64,000 bases of DNA from DATKWD01 sp963704815 (lineage in GTDB: Bacteria > Actinomycetota > Acidimicrobiia > Acidimicrobiales > Salinilacustritrichaceae), in contig CAVPHU010000012.1 in assembly GCA_963704815.1 (NCBI GenBank), positions 124,001-188,000 on the forward strand, written 5' to 3'. Positions 54,445 through 63,385 of this stretch are shown here, piece after piece (the first letter of the stretch is position 1; the number at the start of each line of letters is the position of its first letter). The notes beneath the pieces are model-generated. The model worked only from the letters and a program-made list of their open reading frames with translations, was not told where the DNA came from and ran no database searches. Position numbers and translations under genes: made by a program.

Positions 54445-56448
54445 GTGTCCAGCTACGCCCCACGACACCTCGCCGAGACGCCGGTCGAGCCAACGTTCGG
54501 CTATCGACCCGGGCTCGACGGACTCCGCGCCCTCAGCGTGATCGCGGTGCTCGCGTTCCACCAGGGGTTCGGGTGGGCCGGCGGCGGATTCCTCGGTGTC
54601 TCGGCCTTCTTCACCTTGTCGGGTTTCCTGATCACGGGCGTCCTGCTCACCCGCGAGCAGGACGCGCGGACCGGACAGCGCATGCGGATCTTCTGGCGGC
54701 GCCGAGCCCGTCGTCTCCTGCCGGCCGCCTGGGTGGCGGTCGCCTTCACGCTGGTGCTGGCTGCCAACGGAGCATTCGAGAGCGAGGGCACGGGTGGCGA
54801 TGCGATCGCCGCGCTCGCCAACGTGGCCAACTGGCACCTCATCTACGAAGGCACCAGCTACTCCGATCTGTTCACCGCGCCGAGCGCCTTCCAGCAGTAC
54901 TGGTCGCTCGCCATCGAGGAGCAGTTCTACCTCGTGCTCCCGCTGCTCCTGTTGTTCGTGGTGCCACGGCTCCCGGTGCAGCGGTTGCTCGCGGCCCTCG
55001 GTGGGTTGGCCCTGGCGTCGACGGCGCTGCTGGTGTACTTCGGCCCCGGCGACCGCGCCTACTACGGCACGGACACGCGTGCTGCTGAGCTGCTGATCGG
55101 GGTGGTGGCGGCTGCGGCGGTGTTCAGCCGGCACTTCCGACCCACCCGCCGACTCCGCCGGCAGGTCCGGTACGCGAGCTATGGCGGACTCTTCGTCCTC
55201 GTGCTCATGTGGGCCACGGTCGAGGTCAATTCGACCTTCCTCTATCGCGGCGGATTCACCCTGCACGCGCTCGCCACGGTCGCCGTGATCGGGGGCGCCT
55301 TCGTCGGGGGCGGGGCGCAACGGCTGCTGAGCTGCCGCCCGTTGGTCCGTGTCGGGATGATCAGCTACGGCCTCTACCTCTACCACTGGCCGATCTTCCT
55401 CTGGCTGAACCCGGCTCGAACCGGCCTCGACGAGGTGCCGCTGTTCCTCTTGCGCATGACCGTCACCGGTGTCGCGGCCATGCTCTCCTACCGACTGGTC
55501 GAGATGCCGGTCCGTCGCAGCAAGGCGCTTGTGTGGCCGGCGCCGTTGCCCATCGGTGCGGCGGTGCTGACGGTGCTGATCACGGTGGCCCTGATCGCCC
55601 CACTCGAACCGGGAACGTCGGCGTCGGCCGAGCTCGACCAGGCGCAACAGCGTTTCGAGACCGAGCTGAACGACATCCCCGACGCGGGCCGGGTCGTCAT
55701 CCCCGACGTGCCACCCGGACAAGCCCGACCGCTGCGGATCGGCATGTTCGGCGACTCGACGGCACTCACCACGGCGATCGGCCTCATCGAGTACGGCGAG
55801 GCCAATCCCGACGAGATCGCCACCATCTCGGGGTCGGCGCCCTTCGGCTGCACGCTGGCTCGCCAGGGGCTCCGCGCACTGAAGCCGCCCAACTACGCCA
55901 CCACGCCGGACTCGTGCCTCTATCGCGAAGCCGACTGGACCGATGCCATCCGGAGCCGACCGATCGATGTGGCCGTGATGCTGTTCGGCCCGTGGGAGGT
56001 CTCCGACCATCGCCTCAGCGAAGATGACATCGATCGTGGGCCGGGCGACCCGTACTTCGACGCCTATTTGAGCGGCGAGATGCGGCTGGCGACCGAGTTC
56101 TTCGCCACCCGCGACATCCCGGTGATCTGGCTGACCTCTCCCCACATCGAGATCGGCATCGACCAGACACCCCCGCCGAGCCCGGCGTACCCCGGGAGCG
56201 ACGACGCCCGTATGGATCGCTACAACGAGCTCCTCCGCGAGCACGTCATACGGATGCGCTCGCTGGGTCACGAGGTCGAGGCCGTCGACCTCGGGCGCTT
56301 CCTCAACGACGACGACGCGTCCGACCCGGGCGGAAGTCTCCGACCCGACGGCGTCCACCTCACGATCGAATCGTCGAGCGAGGTGTCCCGAGCGTTCCTC
56401 GGCCCGAACCTGGTCGGCACCGCCCGGTCGCTCCTCGGCATGGGCTGA
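54445..56448 (+). CDS. OafA/YrhL-type membrane acyltransferase with SGNH domain
   Basis: A 667-residue two-part protein. Residues about 18-385 are an acyltransferase_3 membrane domain with about ten helices, starting YRPGLDGLRALSVIAVLAFH (catalytic His in LAFHQGF) and containing FFTLSGFLITGVLL, FWRRRARRLLPAAW and YWSLAIEEQFYLVLPLLLL. Residues about 430-665 are an extracytoplasmic SGNH domain with IGMFGDSTALTTAIG and a C-terminal DGVHLT (Asp/His). It O-acylates a cell-surface glycan or lipid. GTG 54445. Confidence 0.9.
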   Translation: MSSYAPRHLAETPVEPTFGYRPGLDGLRALSVIAVLAFHQGFGWAGGGFLGVSAFFTLSGFLITGVLLTREQDARTGQRMRIFWRRRARRLLPAAWVAVAFTLVLAANGAFESEGTGGDAIAALANVANWHLIYEGTSYSDLFTAPSAFQQYWSLAIEEQFYLVLPLLLLFVVPRLPVQRLLAALGGLALASTALLVYFGPGDRAYYGTDTRAAELLIGVVAAAAVFSRHFRPTRRLRRQVRYASYGGLFVLVLMWATVEVNSTFLYRGGFTLHALATVAVIGGAFVGGGAQRLLSCRPLVRVGMISYGLYLYHWPIFLWLNPARTGLDEVPLFLLRMTVTGVAAMLSYRLVEMPVRRSKALVWPAPLPIGAAVLTVLITVALIAPLEPGTSASAELDQAQQRFETELNDIPDAGRVVIPDVPPGQARPLRIGMFGDSTALTTAIGLIEYGEANPDEIATISGSAPFGCTLARQGLRALKPPNYATTPDSCLYREADWTDAIRSRPIDVAVMLFGPWEVSDHRLSEDDIDRGPGDPYFDAYLSGEMRLATEFFATRDIPVIWLTSPHIEIGIDQTPPPSPAYPGSDDARMDRYNELLREHVIRMRSLGHEVEAVDLGRFLNDDDASDPGGSLRPDGVHLTIESSSEVSRAFLGPNLVGTARSLLGMG

Positions 56449-56481
56449 GCGGCTTCGACGCTGCTGACTAGGGTCGTCGCC

Positions 56482-57810
56482 ATGAGCGCGCCCTTCTTCC
56501 CGGACGTGAATCCGATCCCGTATCTCGGGCCCGCGAGCGACGAGGCGCTCGCCTTCCGGTGGTATGACCGCGACCGCGTGGTTCTCGGCAAGACGATGGC
56601 CCAACACCTGCGCTTCGCGGTCTGCTACTGGCATTCGTTCGTGTGGGACGGGTCCGATGTGTTCGGCGCCGGCACCTTCGATCGCCCGTGGAACCTCGAC
56701 GCCGACCCGGTGGCCGCGGCCCACCGCAAGCTCGACGCCGCGTTCGAGTTCTTCACCAAGCTGGGGGTCGACTTCTTCTGCTTCCACGACCGCGACCTCG
56801 CCCCCGAGGCCGGTGACTTCGAGACGTCGTGCCGGAACCTCGACGAACTCGCCGAGGCCGCCGGCAAGCTGATGGCCGAGACTGGCGTCGGCCTGCTGTG
56901 GGGAACGGCCAACCTGTTCTCCCATCCGCGCTACGCCGCAGGTGCCGCCACCAACCCGAACCCCGACGTGTTCGCCCACGCTGCGGCGCAGGTGCGGCAC
57001 TGCCTCGACGTGACCCATCGCCTCGGCGGGCAGAACTACGTGTTGTGGGGAGGGCGTGAAGGGTATGAGACGCTGCTCAACACCGATCTGCGACGCGAGG
57101 CCGAGCAGCTCGCTCGCTTCCTGCACCTCGTCGCCGACCACAAGCGGTCGATCGGATTCGATGGCATGCTGCTACTCGAGCCGAAGCCCCAGGAACCGAC
57201 CAAGCACCAGTACGACTACGACGCAGCCGCGGTCGACGCCTTCCTTCAGCGCTACGACCTGTCGGGTGAGTACTTCGTCAATCTCGAGGTCAACCACGCC
57301 ACCCTCGGCGGCCACGACTTCCACCACGAGGTGGTGACCGCGCTGGCCAACGGCACGTTCGGTTCGGTCGACGCGAATCGAGGCGACGACCGTCTCGGGT
57401 GGGACACCGATCAGTTCCCCAACTCGGTCGACGACTTCGCCCTGCCGATGTACGAGATCATCCGGGCCGGCGGATTCACCACGGGTGGGTTCAACTTCGA
57501 CACCAAGCTCCGGCGCCAGAGCCTCGCTCGCGACGATCTGTTCCATGCGCACGTCGGTGCCATGGACACCCTGGCCAAGGCCTTGCTCGTGGCCGAGCGA
57601 CTCATCGTCGACGGTGACCTCGCGGCCGCGGTCGAGGAGCGGTACGCCGGATGGTCGAGCGATGTCGGCACCGGCATCCTGAACGGACACGAGACCCTCG
57701 TGTCGTTGTCCGACCGTGTGCTCGTCGACAACGTCGACCCGGCGCCGGTGTCGGGGCGTCAGGAGCACCTCGAGAACCTGGTCAACCGGGCCATCGAACG
57801 CATCGCCTGA
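56482..57810 (+). CDS. xylA: Xylose isomerase
   Basis: A 442-residue TIM-barrel enzyme interconverting D-xylose and D-xylulose (and glucose/fructose). Marks are YLGPASDEALAFRWYDRDRV, FAVCYWHSFVWDGSDVFG, FFCFHDRDLAPE with the catalytic His, NYVLWGGREGYETLLNTD, LLEPKPQEPTKHQYD with metal-binding Glu, LEVNHATLGGHDFHHEV and SVDANRGD. This is the longer class II type. No xylulokinase is adjacent. The stop codon lies at the start of a duplicated 63-bp segment. Confidence 0.96.
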   Translation: MSAPFFPDVNPIPYLGPASDEALAFRWYDRDRVVLGKTMAQHLRFAVCYWHSFVWDGSDVFGAGTFDRPWNLDADPVAAAHRKLDAAFEFFTKLGVDFFCFHDRDLAPEAGDFETSCRNLDELAEAAGKLMAETGVGLLWGTANLFSHPRYAAGAATNPNPDVFAHAAAQVRHCLDVTHRLGGQNYVLWGGREGYETLLNTDLRREAEQLARFLHLVADHKRSIGFDGMLLLEPKPQEPTKHQYDYDAAAVDAFLQRYDLSGEYFVNLEVNHATLGGHDFHHEVVTALANGTFGSVDANRGDDRLGWDTDQFPNSVDDFALPMYEIIRAGGFTTGGFNFDTKLRRQSLARDDLFHAHVGAMDTLAKALLVAERLIVDGDLAAAVEERYAGWSSDVGTGILNGHETLVSLSDRVLVDNVDPAPVSGRQEHLENLVNRAIERIA

Positions 57811-57812
57811 CG

Positions 57813-57922
57813 AACTTCCCGGTGGGGTGTGCGGTTCGCGGCCACTCGGCCGGGGAGTTGGGGAGTGCGGTGACGAACTTCCCGGTGGGGTGTGCGGTTC
57901 GCGGCCACTCGGCCGGGGAGTT
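57813..57922. repeat. Two direct copies of a 47-bp palindrome-ended repeat (copies 1 and 2)
   Basis: Copies at 57813-57859 and 57876-57922 are identical over 47 bp, with period 63 bp; the duplicated segment includes the TGA of xylA. The arms AACTTCCCGG and CCGGGGAGTT are inverted repeats with one mismatch, and the core is TGGGGTGTGCGGTTCGCGG. Confidence 0.9.
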
Positions 57923-57926
57923 GCAC

Positions 57927-58856
57927 TCAAGCCGCCCGGCGGAGGGCGCGCAAGGCGCGAAGTTCTGCGGCGACCTCGGCCGGCCGCTCGGTCACTTCTT
58001 CGTAGCCGTAGCGGGCGACCTGCCACCCATGCGCCGCCGCAACGCGGTCGCGACGACGATCTTCCTGGATGTTCTCGTCGCGCCGATGCCACCGGCGACC
58101 ATCGGTCTCGACGATCAAGTGCGCCTCGGGGAGTGCGTTGTCGACGACCCCGCGGATTCCGTCGTACCACGGAGGCCGGTATTCGGCGACCCAACCTGAT
58201 CCGAGGTCGTGCTCGGCCTTGAGGCGTGCGAAGGCCCGCTCGAGCCTCGATCGGTCGATGGCCTCGGTCGACGCGAAGTGATCGACCACCGGACGCATCC
58301 TTCGAGTGCCGCCGCGGCCGCGTCGGGCGAACGAGAGGAAGCACGCCTGCAGTCGGCGGATGCTGAAGTCGGCCCGGTCGGTCGCACGGTCGACGAGCCA
58401 CATGATGCGCCGGTCCGACGAGACGTTGACCACGTCGATCAGCGTGCGTTCGAGTCGGGTGCACGGGACGCCGTCGACGCGGGTGAGGTCGATCGACGGC
58501 AGGTGGATGGTCTCATGGAGCACGACGCCGTCGATCTCGCTGAAGCGGCCCGGCCCGATGGCCAACTCGACCCCACCCGACCAGCGGCCCGGGAGACCGA
58601 GCAGGTCGGCGGCCGTGCGGCGGTAGGCGACCGATCCCGGAAGCAGCAGGCTCGCCGCCGTTGTCCGGGCTGCGGTGGTCGTGGCTGGAGGGCCGACGCT
58701 GTAGAGCCCCCGCCGCGGCCGTGTCAAGAAGCCTTGACGGAGCATCCTGGCGATGACCTGACTGCTCACGCCGAGCTCAGCGATCTGCGCACGGGTGAGC
58801 AGGCCGTGCTGGGGTCGTGCAGTGGTGAGGATGGCGAGTTCGGGTGAACCTGGCAT
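57927..58856 (-). CDS. AbiEi-type N-terminal domain plus DUF559 nuclease-like protein
   Basis: A 309-residue protein. Residues about 1-90 resemble the winged-helix N-terminus of type IV AbiEi antitoxins (LLTRAQIAELGVSSQVIARM, GLYSVGP, AYRRTAADLLGLPG). The C-terminal half resembles a DUF559/Vsr-like PD-(D/E)XK fold: ARLKAEHDLGSGW, PEAHLIVETDGRRWHRRDEN, RVAAAHGWQVARYGYEEVTE. These proteins are common in actinobacteria and often of unknown role; nuclease activity is inferred. ATG 58856. Four 47-bp repeats bracket the gene. Intact. Confidence 0.78.
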   Translation of the reverse strand: MPGSPELAILTTARPQHGLLTRAQIAELGVSSQVIARMLRQGFLTRPRRGLYSVGPPATTTAARTTAASLLLPGSVAYRRTAADLLGLPGRWSGGVELAIGPGRFSEIDGVVLHETIHLPSIDLTRVDGVPCTRLERTLIDVVNVSSDRRIMWLVDRATDRADFSIRRLQACFLSFARRGRGGTRRMRPVVDHFASTEAIDRSRLERAFARLKAEHDLGSGWVAEYRPPWYDGIRGVVDNALPEAHLIVETDGRRWHRRDENIQEDRRRDRVAAAHGWQVARYGYEEVTERPAEVAAELRALRALRRAA

Positions 58857-58911
58857 CAGCCCATGCTGTCGAGCGGGTGTGACAGCAACGATCGGCTGCC
58901 ATCGGGCCCGC

Positions 58912-59020
58912 AACTTCCCGGTGGGGTGTGCGGTTCGCGGCTGCTCGGGCGGGGAGTTGGGGAGTTGGCCGGCAACTTCCCGGTGGGGTGTGCGGTTCGC
59001 GGTCGCCCGGCCGGGAAGTT
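58912..59020. repeat. Two further copies of the 47-bp repeat (copies 3 and 4)
   Basis: Copies at 58912-58958 and 58974-59020 face the same way as copies 1 and 2. The core TGGGGTGTGCGGTTCGCGG is conserved and the part before the right arm varies. Copy 4 has perfect 10-bp arms AACTTCCCGG/CCGGGAAGTT. They lie just upstream of the AbiEi/DUF559 start. Confidence 0.9.
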
Positions 59021-59055
59021 GGGTGCTTGGGGGTGGGTCGGGTCACGATGGGGCG

Positions 59056-59343
59056 ATGCGACGTGCCCTCGTGATGATCGTGCTGGCGCTCGCCCTGGCC
59101 ATGGGCGTCGGGTCGGCCCGAGCCGGTGAGCTCGAGCCGTCGCCGCCCTCGACCTCGGAGATTCCGGCGAGCGAGGGGGGCGGCATCATTCCCGAACCGA
59201 ATTCGGGCGTGGCGCCCGTCGACTCGGGTGATCGGGGCGGCTCGGCGCAGACGGCGCTGTTCTTCGTGATGATCGGGGGCGTCGGGCTGATCGGGTTCCT
59301 CGCCTACCGCAGCTCGGTGAAGGCGCGTCGCTCGGCCCCGTGA
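59056..59343 (+). CDS. Small exported protein with C-terminal membrane anchor
   Basis: Ninety-five residues: a signal peptide (ALVMIVLALALAMGVGSARA), a Pro/Ser/Glu-rich extracytoplasmic linker of about 40 residues, and one transmembrane helix (ALFFVMIGGVGLIGFLAYRS) with a basic tail. The family is unknown. It converges on the metallopeptidase gene, with the stop directly adjoining it. Confidence 0.7.
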   Translation: MRRALVMIVLALALAMGVGSARAGELEPSPPSTSEIPASEGGGIIPEPNSGVAPVDSGDRGGSAQTALFFVMIGGVGLIGFLAYRSSVKARRSAP

Positions 59344-60726
59344 CTAGGGGTTGCAGACAACCAGCGAGCCTCGGCCGAGCACGCCACGACGGAACTCGGC
59401 GACACGTTCGAAGGCGCTGGCCTTCTCTTCGCCGCCCGCCCCTGCGAGGAACGAGATGATGGCCTCGTCGAGATCGCCGGGTGACGAGAAGAGCCTGCGG
59501 GGGTTGCCGAACCCTTCGATCGTCGAGGCCACGTAGGCGCCCACGAAGCAGTCGGCCTGGAGCTCGGCCTCGAAGTCGTCGGCCGGGTTCCCGAGCCGCA
59601 CCTGGGCGGCGAAGGAGTACTGGCGAGCGATCTCGAAGCCCATGGCGAAGTCGCCGATCTCGTACAACTCGGGCATCAGGTTCACGTTGTCGAACAGCAC
59701 GCTGTCGTCGGTGACGCAGTAGAACGCGGCGAACTCGGCCTGGGACTCCTCGAACTCCCGGTCGCCGCAGCGAACGGTGTCGGTGGCGGGGTCGAACGGG
59801 ATCACTTCATCGACCGGGTCCCACGACTCGCCGAGCTCGTCGAACGCCACCTCCCAGTACCCCTCGAGGTCGGTGACCGTGAGCGGTGCCACCTCATCGA
59901 AGGGGAGGTTGCCGCCGCTCACGAAGTCGTCCTGGCTGAGAAAGCCGAACTCGAAGACCTCGGGGAAGTCGTCCTCGTAGGTCGCGGACTGCTCGGCGCC
60001 GTTCTCGAATCCGTCCTGGAACGCACCGATGCGGTCGAATCCGGTCCCGTGGGCGTTGGCGTCATTGGCTTCGGTCCCGATGCCGTCGCGGAGCTGGAGG
60101 AATCCGGCCACCGACGCATCGAGCTGGTCCTCGGTCACGCTGAACGTGTCGGAGTTGCCCTCACCGACATCCTTGGTCCATGCCCCGGCGAAGCAGTCGG
60201 CCTGCAGTTCGAGCACGATGGTCGGCAGACGGGGGCTGACGGCCCGGGCCTGGATGGCGTGACCGAACTCGTGGGCGAACACGATGCCCACCGTGAAGCC
60301 ACCGAACTGCTCGAACAGCGGCGCGATCAGGGCGTCCTCGTCCCAGGCGATCAGGTCGTCGCCCGGACAGTAGAACGCGTTGTTGGCGATCTCCGAGTAG
60401 AGGAGCCCTCCGCCCGGCCCACACGGCACCGGGTCCGAGTCGGGCCCGTAGGGAAAGAAGCCGCCCTGAATGGGTTGGTAGACCGCGCCGTACACCGCAT
60501 CGAACGTGCGCGCCCAGAAGGCATCGACGTCTGCGAGCGCGGCATCGGTCACCTGGCGGGCATCGAGTTCGGATGCATCGGCATCGTCGAGCCTTCCCTT
60601 GGCATCGACCTGGGCGCCGGCGAGGGGGTCGGTGTCCAGCTGTTCGACGGCGCAGCCCGTCACCAAGAGGGCCAGCACGAGCAGGATGGCGCCGCCCAGT
60701 CGGTGTCCGAGGCGAGATGGAAGCAC
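59344..60726 (-). CDS. Neutral zinc metallopeptidase-like lipoprotein with duplicated zincin module
   Basis: A 460-residue lipoprotein (lipobox Cys25, LLVTGCAVE). The first module holds FYCPGDDLIAWDED, the zinc motif HEFGH at 152-156 and ELQADCFAGAW with the third ligand Glu173, as in YpfJ/neutral zinc metallopeptidases. A second module from about residue 335 (FYCVTDDSVLFD...FEAELQADCFVGAYV) repeats this, but ARQYSFA replaces HEFGH, so it cannot bind zinc in the same way. Extracytoplasmic, substrate unknown. ATG 60726. Confidence 0.85.
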   Translation of the reverse strand: MLPSRLGHRLGGAILLVLALLVTGCAVEQLDTDPLAGAQVDAKGRLDDADASELDARQVTDAALADVDAFWARTFDAVYGAVYQPIQGGFFPYGPDSDPVPCGPGGGLLYSEIANNAFYCPGDDLIAWDEDALIAPLFEQFGGFTVGIVFAHEFGHAIQARAVSPRLPTIVLELQADCFAGAWTKDVGEGNSDTFSVTEDQLDASVAGFLQLRDGIGTEANDANAHGTGFDRIGAFQDGFENGAEQSATYEDDFPEVFEFGFLSQDDFVSGGNLPFDEVAPLTVTDLEGYWEVAFDELGESWDPVDEVIPFDPATDTVRCGDREFEESQAEFAAFYCVTDDSVLFDNVNLMPELYEIGDFAMGFEIARQYSFAAQVRLGNPADDFEAELQADCFVGAYVASTIEGFGNPRRLFSSPGDLDEAIISFLAGAGGEEKASAFERVAEFRRGVLGRGSLVVCNP

Positions 60727-60816
60727 CTACTGAAGGTAGCCGCCTCGGTACGAAAGGGCTTCGCGGCGCGCCCGGGTTGCTCGTCGACCTCCGCCCCGAC
60801 CTCTATCGTCACGGTT

Positions 60817-63375
60817 GTGAGCACCCGCTACCCGGTCGGCTACGAGGGCGACGTCGAACTCTCCGACGGCAGCACGGCGTTCGTTCGGCCGGTCAAGCCC
60901 GACGACGGGCCCGACTTCGTGGCATTCCACGGTCGTCAGTCGGCCGAGAGCATCTACTACCGCTACTTCAGCCCGCACCCGACGCTCAGCGACGCCGAGG
61001 TCGAGCACTTCGTGACCGTCGACTACCACGACCGGTTCGCGCTCGTCGCCTTCCGAGACGACGTGATGATCGGGGTCGCGCGCTACGACCGGCCCGAGGC
61101 CAGCCAGGCCGCCGAGGTCGCGTTCTTCATCGACGACGAGCACCACGGCCTCGGACTCGCCACCATCCTGCTCGAGCACCTCGCCGAGGCGGCTCGTGAC
61201 CGGGGCATCGACGGGTTCTGGGCGACGGTCCTGCCCGACAATCGCCGCATGGTCGGAGTCTTCCGTCAGGCCGGATTCGGAGTGGCCAGCCGCTTCAGTG
61301 ACGGCGTGATCGAAGTCGAGCTGACCCTCGAGCCGACCGACGAGGCCCGAAGCGCGATCGAGCACCGGGCCCGACGGGCCCAGCAAGAGGCCGTGCGACG
61401 GATTCTCAGCCCGAAGCACGTCGTCGTCATCGGGGCCAAGGCGAGTCACCGCGGCGCGGGTCGGCGGATCCTCGACTCGATCCTCGACCATGGCTACACC
61501 GGCACCGTGTCGGTCGTGCACCCCGACGCCGACACGGTGAGCGGCGTCGACACCCATCGGTCCGTGCTCGACATCGACGGCGAGATCGATCTGGCCGTCG
61601 TGGCCGTACCGGCCTCGTCGGTCCTCGAGGTGGTCGACGAGTGCGGTCGGGCCGGGGTCGCGGCCACCCTCGTCGTCAGCGCCGGCTTCTCCGACGCGGA
61701 TGCGCAGGGGGCCGCGCTCGAGGGGCAGCTGCTCACGGTCGTGCGCCGCTACGGCATGCGACTGCTCGGACCGAACTCGCTGGGGCTCATCAACACCGAT
61801 CCCGAGGTGAAGCTGTTCGCCACCTTCGTTCCGGCACGGGCCGACACAGGGGGAGTCGCCATCATGTCGCAGTCTGGTGCGGTCGGTGGCGCCATCATCG
61901 AGGAGGCGGCGCGGGCCGGCCTCGGGGTGTCGAGCTTCGTGTCGGTCGGCAACAAGGCCGACGTGTCCGGCAACGACCTGCTCACGTTCTGGGGTGACGA
62001 TCCGCGGACCAAGGTCGTCCTCATGTACCTCGAGTCGTTCGGCAATCCGCGACGGTTCGCTCGTATCGCCCGCAGTGTCTCGGTGTCGACCCCGGTGCTG
62101 GCCGTCAAGGCCGGTCGCCGCCGCGACCCCGACTCGGGGCTCGACGACGTCACCGTCGATGCGCTGCTCGCCCGTCAGGGCGTCGTGCGGGTGGACGGCG
62201 TGGCGCGGCTGCTCGATGTGGCTCGGGTCCTGTCCTCGCAGGGAATCCCCCGCAGCGACCGGCTCGCGCTCGTGAGCAACTCGGGCGGTGCGCTGCGGCT
62301 GGCAGCCGACGCGGCCGTGGGCGCCGGACTGGCCGTGACCGTCGAACACGACCTGGGCTGGGATGCGACCGTCGATGACTATCGGGCGTGTCTGGCCTCG
62401 GTCCTCGATGCCGACGAGGCCGATCAGGTGCTCGTCATGTTCTCACCCACCGACCTCGTCGACGCCACCCCCGTGCTCGAAGCCATCCACGAACTCTCGT
62501 CAAGTCACCCCGACACCCCGGTCCTCGCGTCGGTGTTCGCGCCTCACGAGCCGATGATCCGACCCGAGTCCGACACGCCGATTCCCGTCTTCGACTTCCC
62601 CGACGACGCGGTGATCGCTGCCGGCCACGCGGCCACCTACGGGCGGTGGAGGGCGACGGCCGAGAGCTCGGTCGTCGAGTCCGACCTCGATGCTCCCGAG
62701 CTGCGAGCGGCAGCCTCGGTGCTCGCCATGCACGGGCCACGCCTGCTCGACCTCGAACAGGCGGCGGCGCTCCTTGCGCGTTGTGGGCTCGAGGTGACCG
62801 ACTTCCGGATGGTGTCGTCGGGCGCCGAAGCCGCGGCGGCGGCCGACGAGATCGGGTACCCGGTGGTGCTCAAGGCCGGCAACGTCGACGGGCCGGCTCG
62901 TCGCGAAGCCGAGGGCGCGGCGCTCGACCTGCATCGACCCGAAGACGTCGAGGCTGCGTTCGGGCGCATGGAGGACCTGTTCGGCGACCAGATGCGCCGT
63001 GCCGTGGTGCAGCAGATGAACGAGGTGGCCACCGACCTCGTGGTCGGTGTCACGGTCGAGACCGGCCTCGGACCCATCGTGTGGACCCGCACCGCAGCGG
63101 GCGAGACCATGCGCTCGATGCTCCCGCTCACCGAGCAGGGGGTCGAGCGCCTCGTGCCCGACCGTCTCGACGAGTCCGATCGGTCGGCGGTGCGACAGCT
63201 GCTGCTCGGCATCGCAGCGTTGGCCGACGCCGTGCCCGAGGTTCGGCTCGTCCGCCTCGCGCCGGTCATGGCCGGCGGGGGACGAGCCGCCATCACCAAC
63301 GTCCGGATCGAGGTGGCGCCGGATCGTCGGCCCGACCTGCCCGAGATCAGACGGCTCGCATCGGCGCCGTCCTGA
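60817..63375 (+). CDS. GNAT acetyltransferase / NDP-forming acyl-CoA ligase fusion (Pat-like)
   Basis: An 852-residue protein. Residues 1 to about 180 form a GNAT domain (AFVRPVKPDDGPDFVAFHGR, DDEHHGLGLATILLEHLAEA). Residues about 205-500 form the CoA-binding and ligase_CoA domains (KHVVVIGAKASHRGAGRRIL, MRLLGPNSLGLINTD, AIMSQSGAVGGAIIEEA). The C-terminal 220 residues form an ATP-grasp domain (DEIGYPVVLKAGN, VVQQMNEVATDLVVG). The order GNAT-first matches actinobacterial lysine acetyltransferases that control acyl-CoA synthetases. GTG 60817. Confidence 0.88.
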   Translation: MSTRYPVGYEGDVELSDGSTAFVRPVKPDDGPDFVAFHGRQSAESIYYRYFSPHPTLSDAEVEHFVTVDYHDRFALVAFRDDVMIGVARYDRPEASQAAEVAFFIDDEHHGLGLATILLEHLAEAARDRGIDGFWATVLPDNRRMVGVFRQAGFGVASRFSDGVIEVELTLEPTDEARSAIEHRARRAQQEAVRRILSPKHVVVIGAKASHRGAGRRILDSILDHGYTGTVSVVHPDADTVSGVDTHRSVLDIDGEIDLAVVAVPASSVLEVVDECGRAGVAATLVVSAGFSDADAQGAALEGQLLTVVRRYGMRLLGPNSLGLINTDPEVKLFATFVPARADTGGVAIMSQSGAVGGAIIEEAARAGLGVSSFVSVGNKADVSGNDLLTFWGDDPRTKVVLMYLESFGNPRRFARIARSVSVSTPVLAVKAGRRRDPDSGLDDVTVDALLARQGVVRVDGVARLLDVARVLSSQGIPRSDRLALVSNSGGALRLAADAAVGAGLAVTVEHDLGWDATVDDYRACLASVLDADEADQVLVMFSPTDLVDATPVLEAIHELSSSHPDTPVLASVFAPHEPMIRPESDTPIPVFDFPDDAVIAAGHAATYGRWRATAESSVVESDLDAPELRAAASVLAMHGPRLLDLEQAAALLARCGLEVTDFRMVSSGAEAAAAADEIGYPVVLKAGNVDGPARREAEGAALDLHRPEDVEAAFGRMEDLFGDQMRRAVVQQMNEVATDLVVGVTVETGLGPIVWTRTAAGETMRSMLPLTEQGVERLVPDRLDESDRSAVRQLLLGIAALADAVPEVRLVRLAPVMAGGGRAAITNVRIEVAPDRRPDLPEIRRLASAPS

Positions 63376-63385
63376 GGATGCCTGG

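Noticed and set aside
54199..57141. Long minus-strand open frame (980 codons) opposite the acyltransferase and xylA
   Set aside because: Its residue composition (Glu/Arg/His/Gly-rich, no motifs) is typical of a shadow frame; xylA and OafA-type motifs are on the plus strand.
57813..59020. CRISPR array from the four repeats
   Set aside because: Only four copies in two pairs around one gene, with 15-16 bp or gene-sized spacing and palindromic ends. There are no cas genes.
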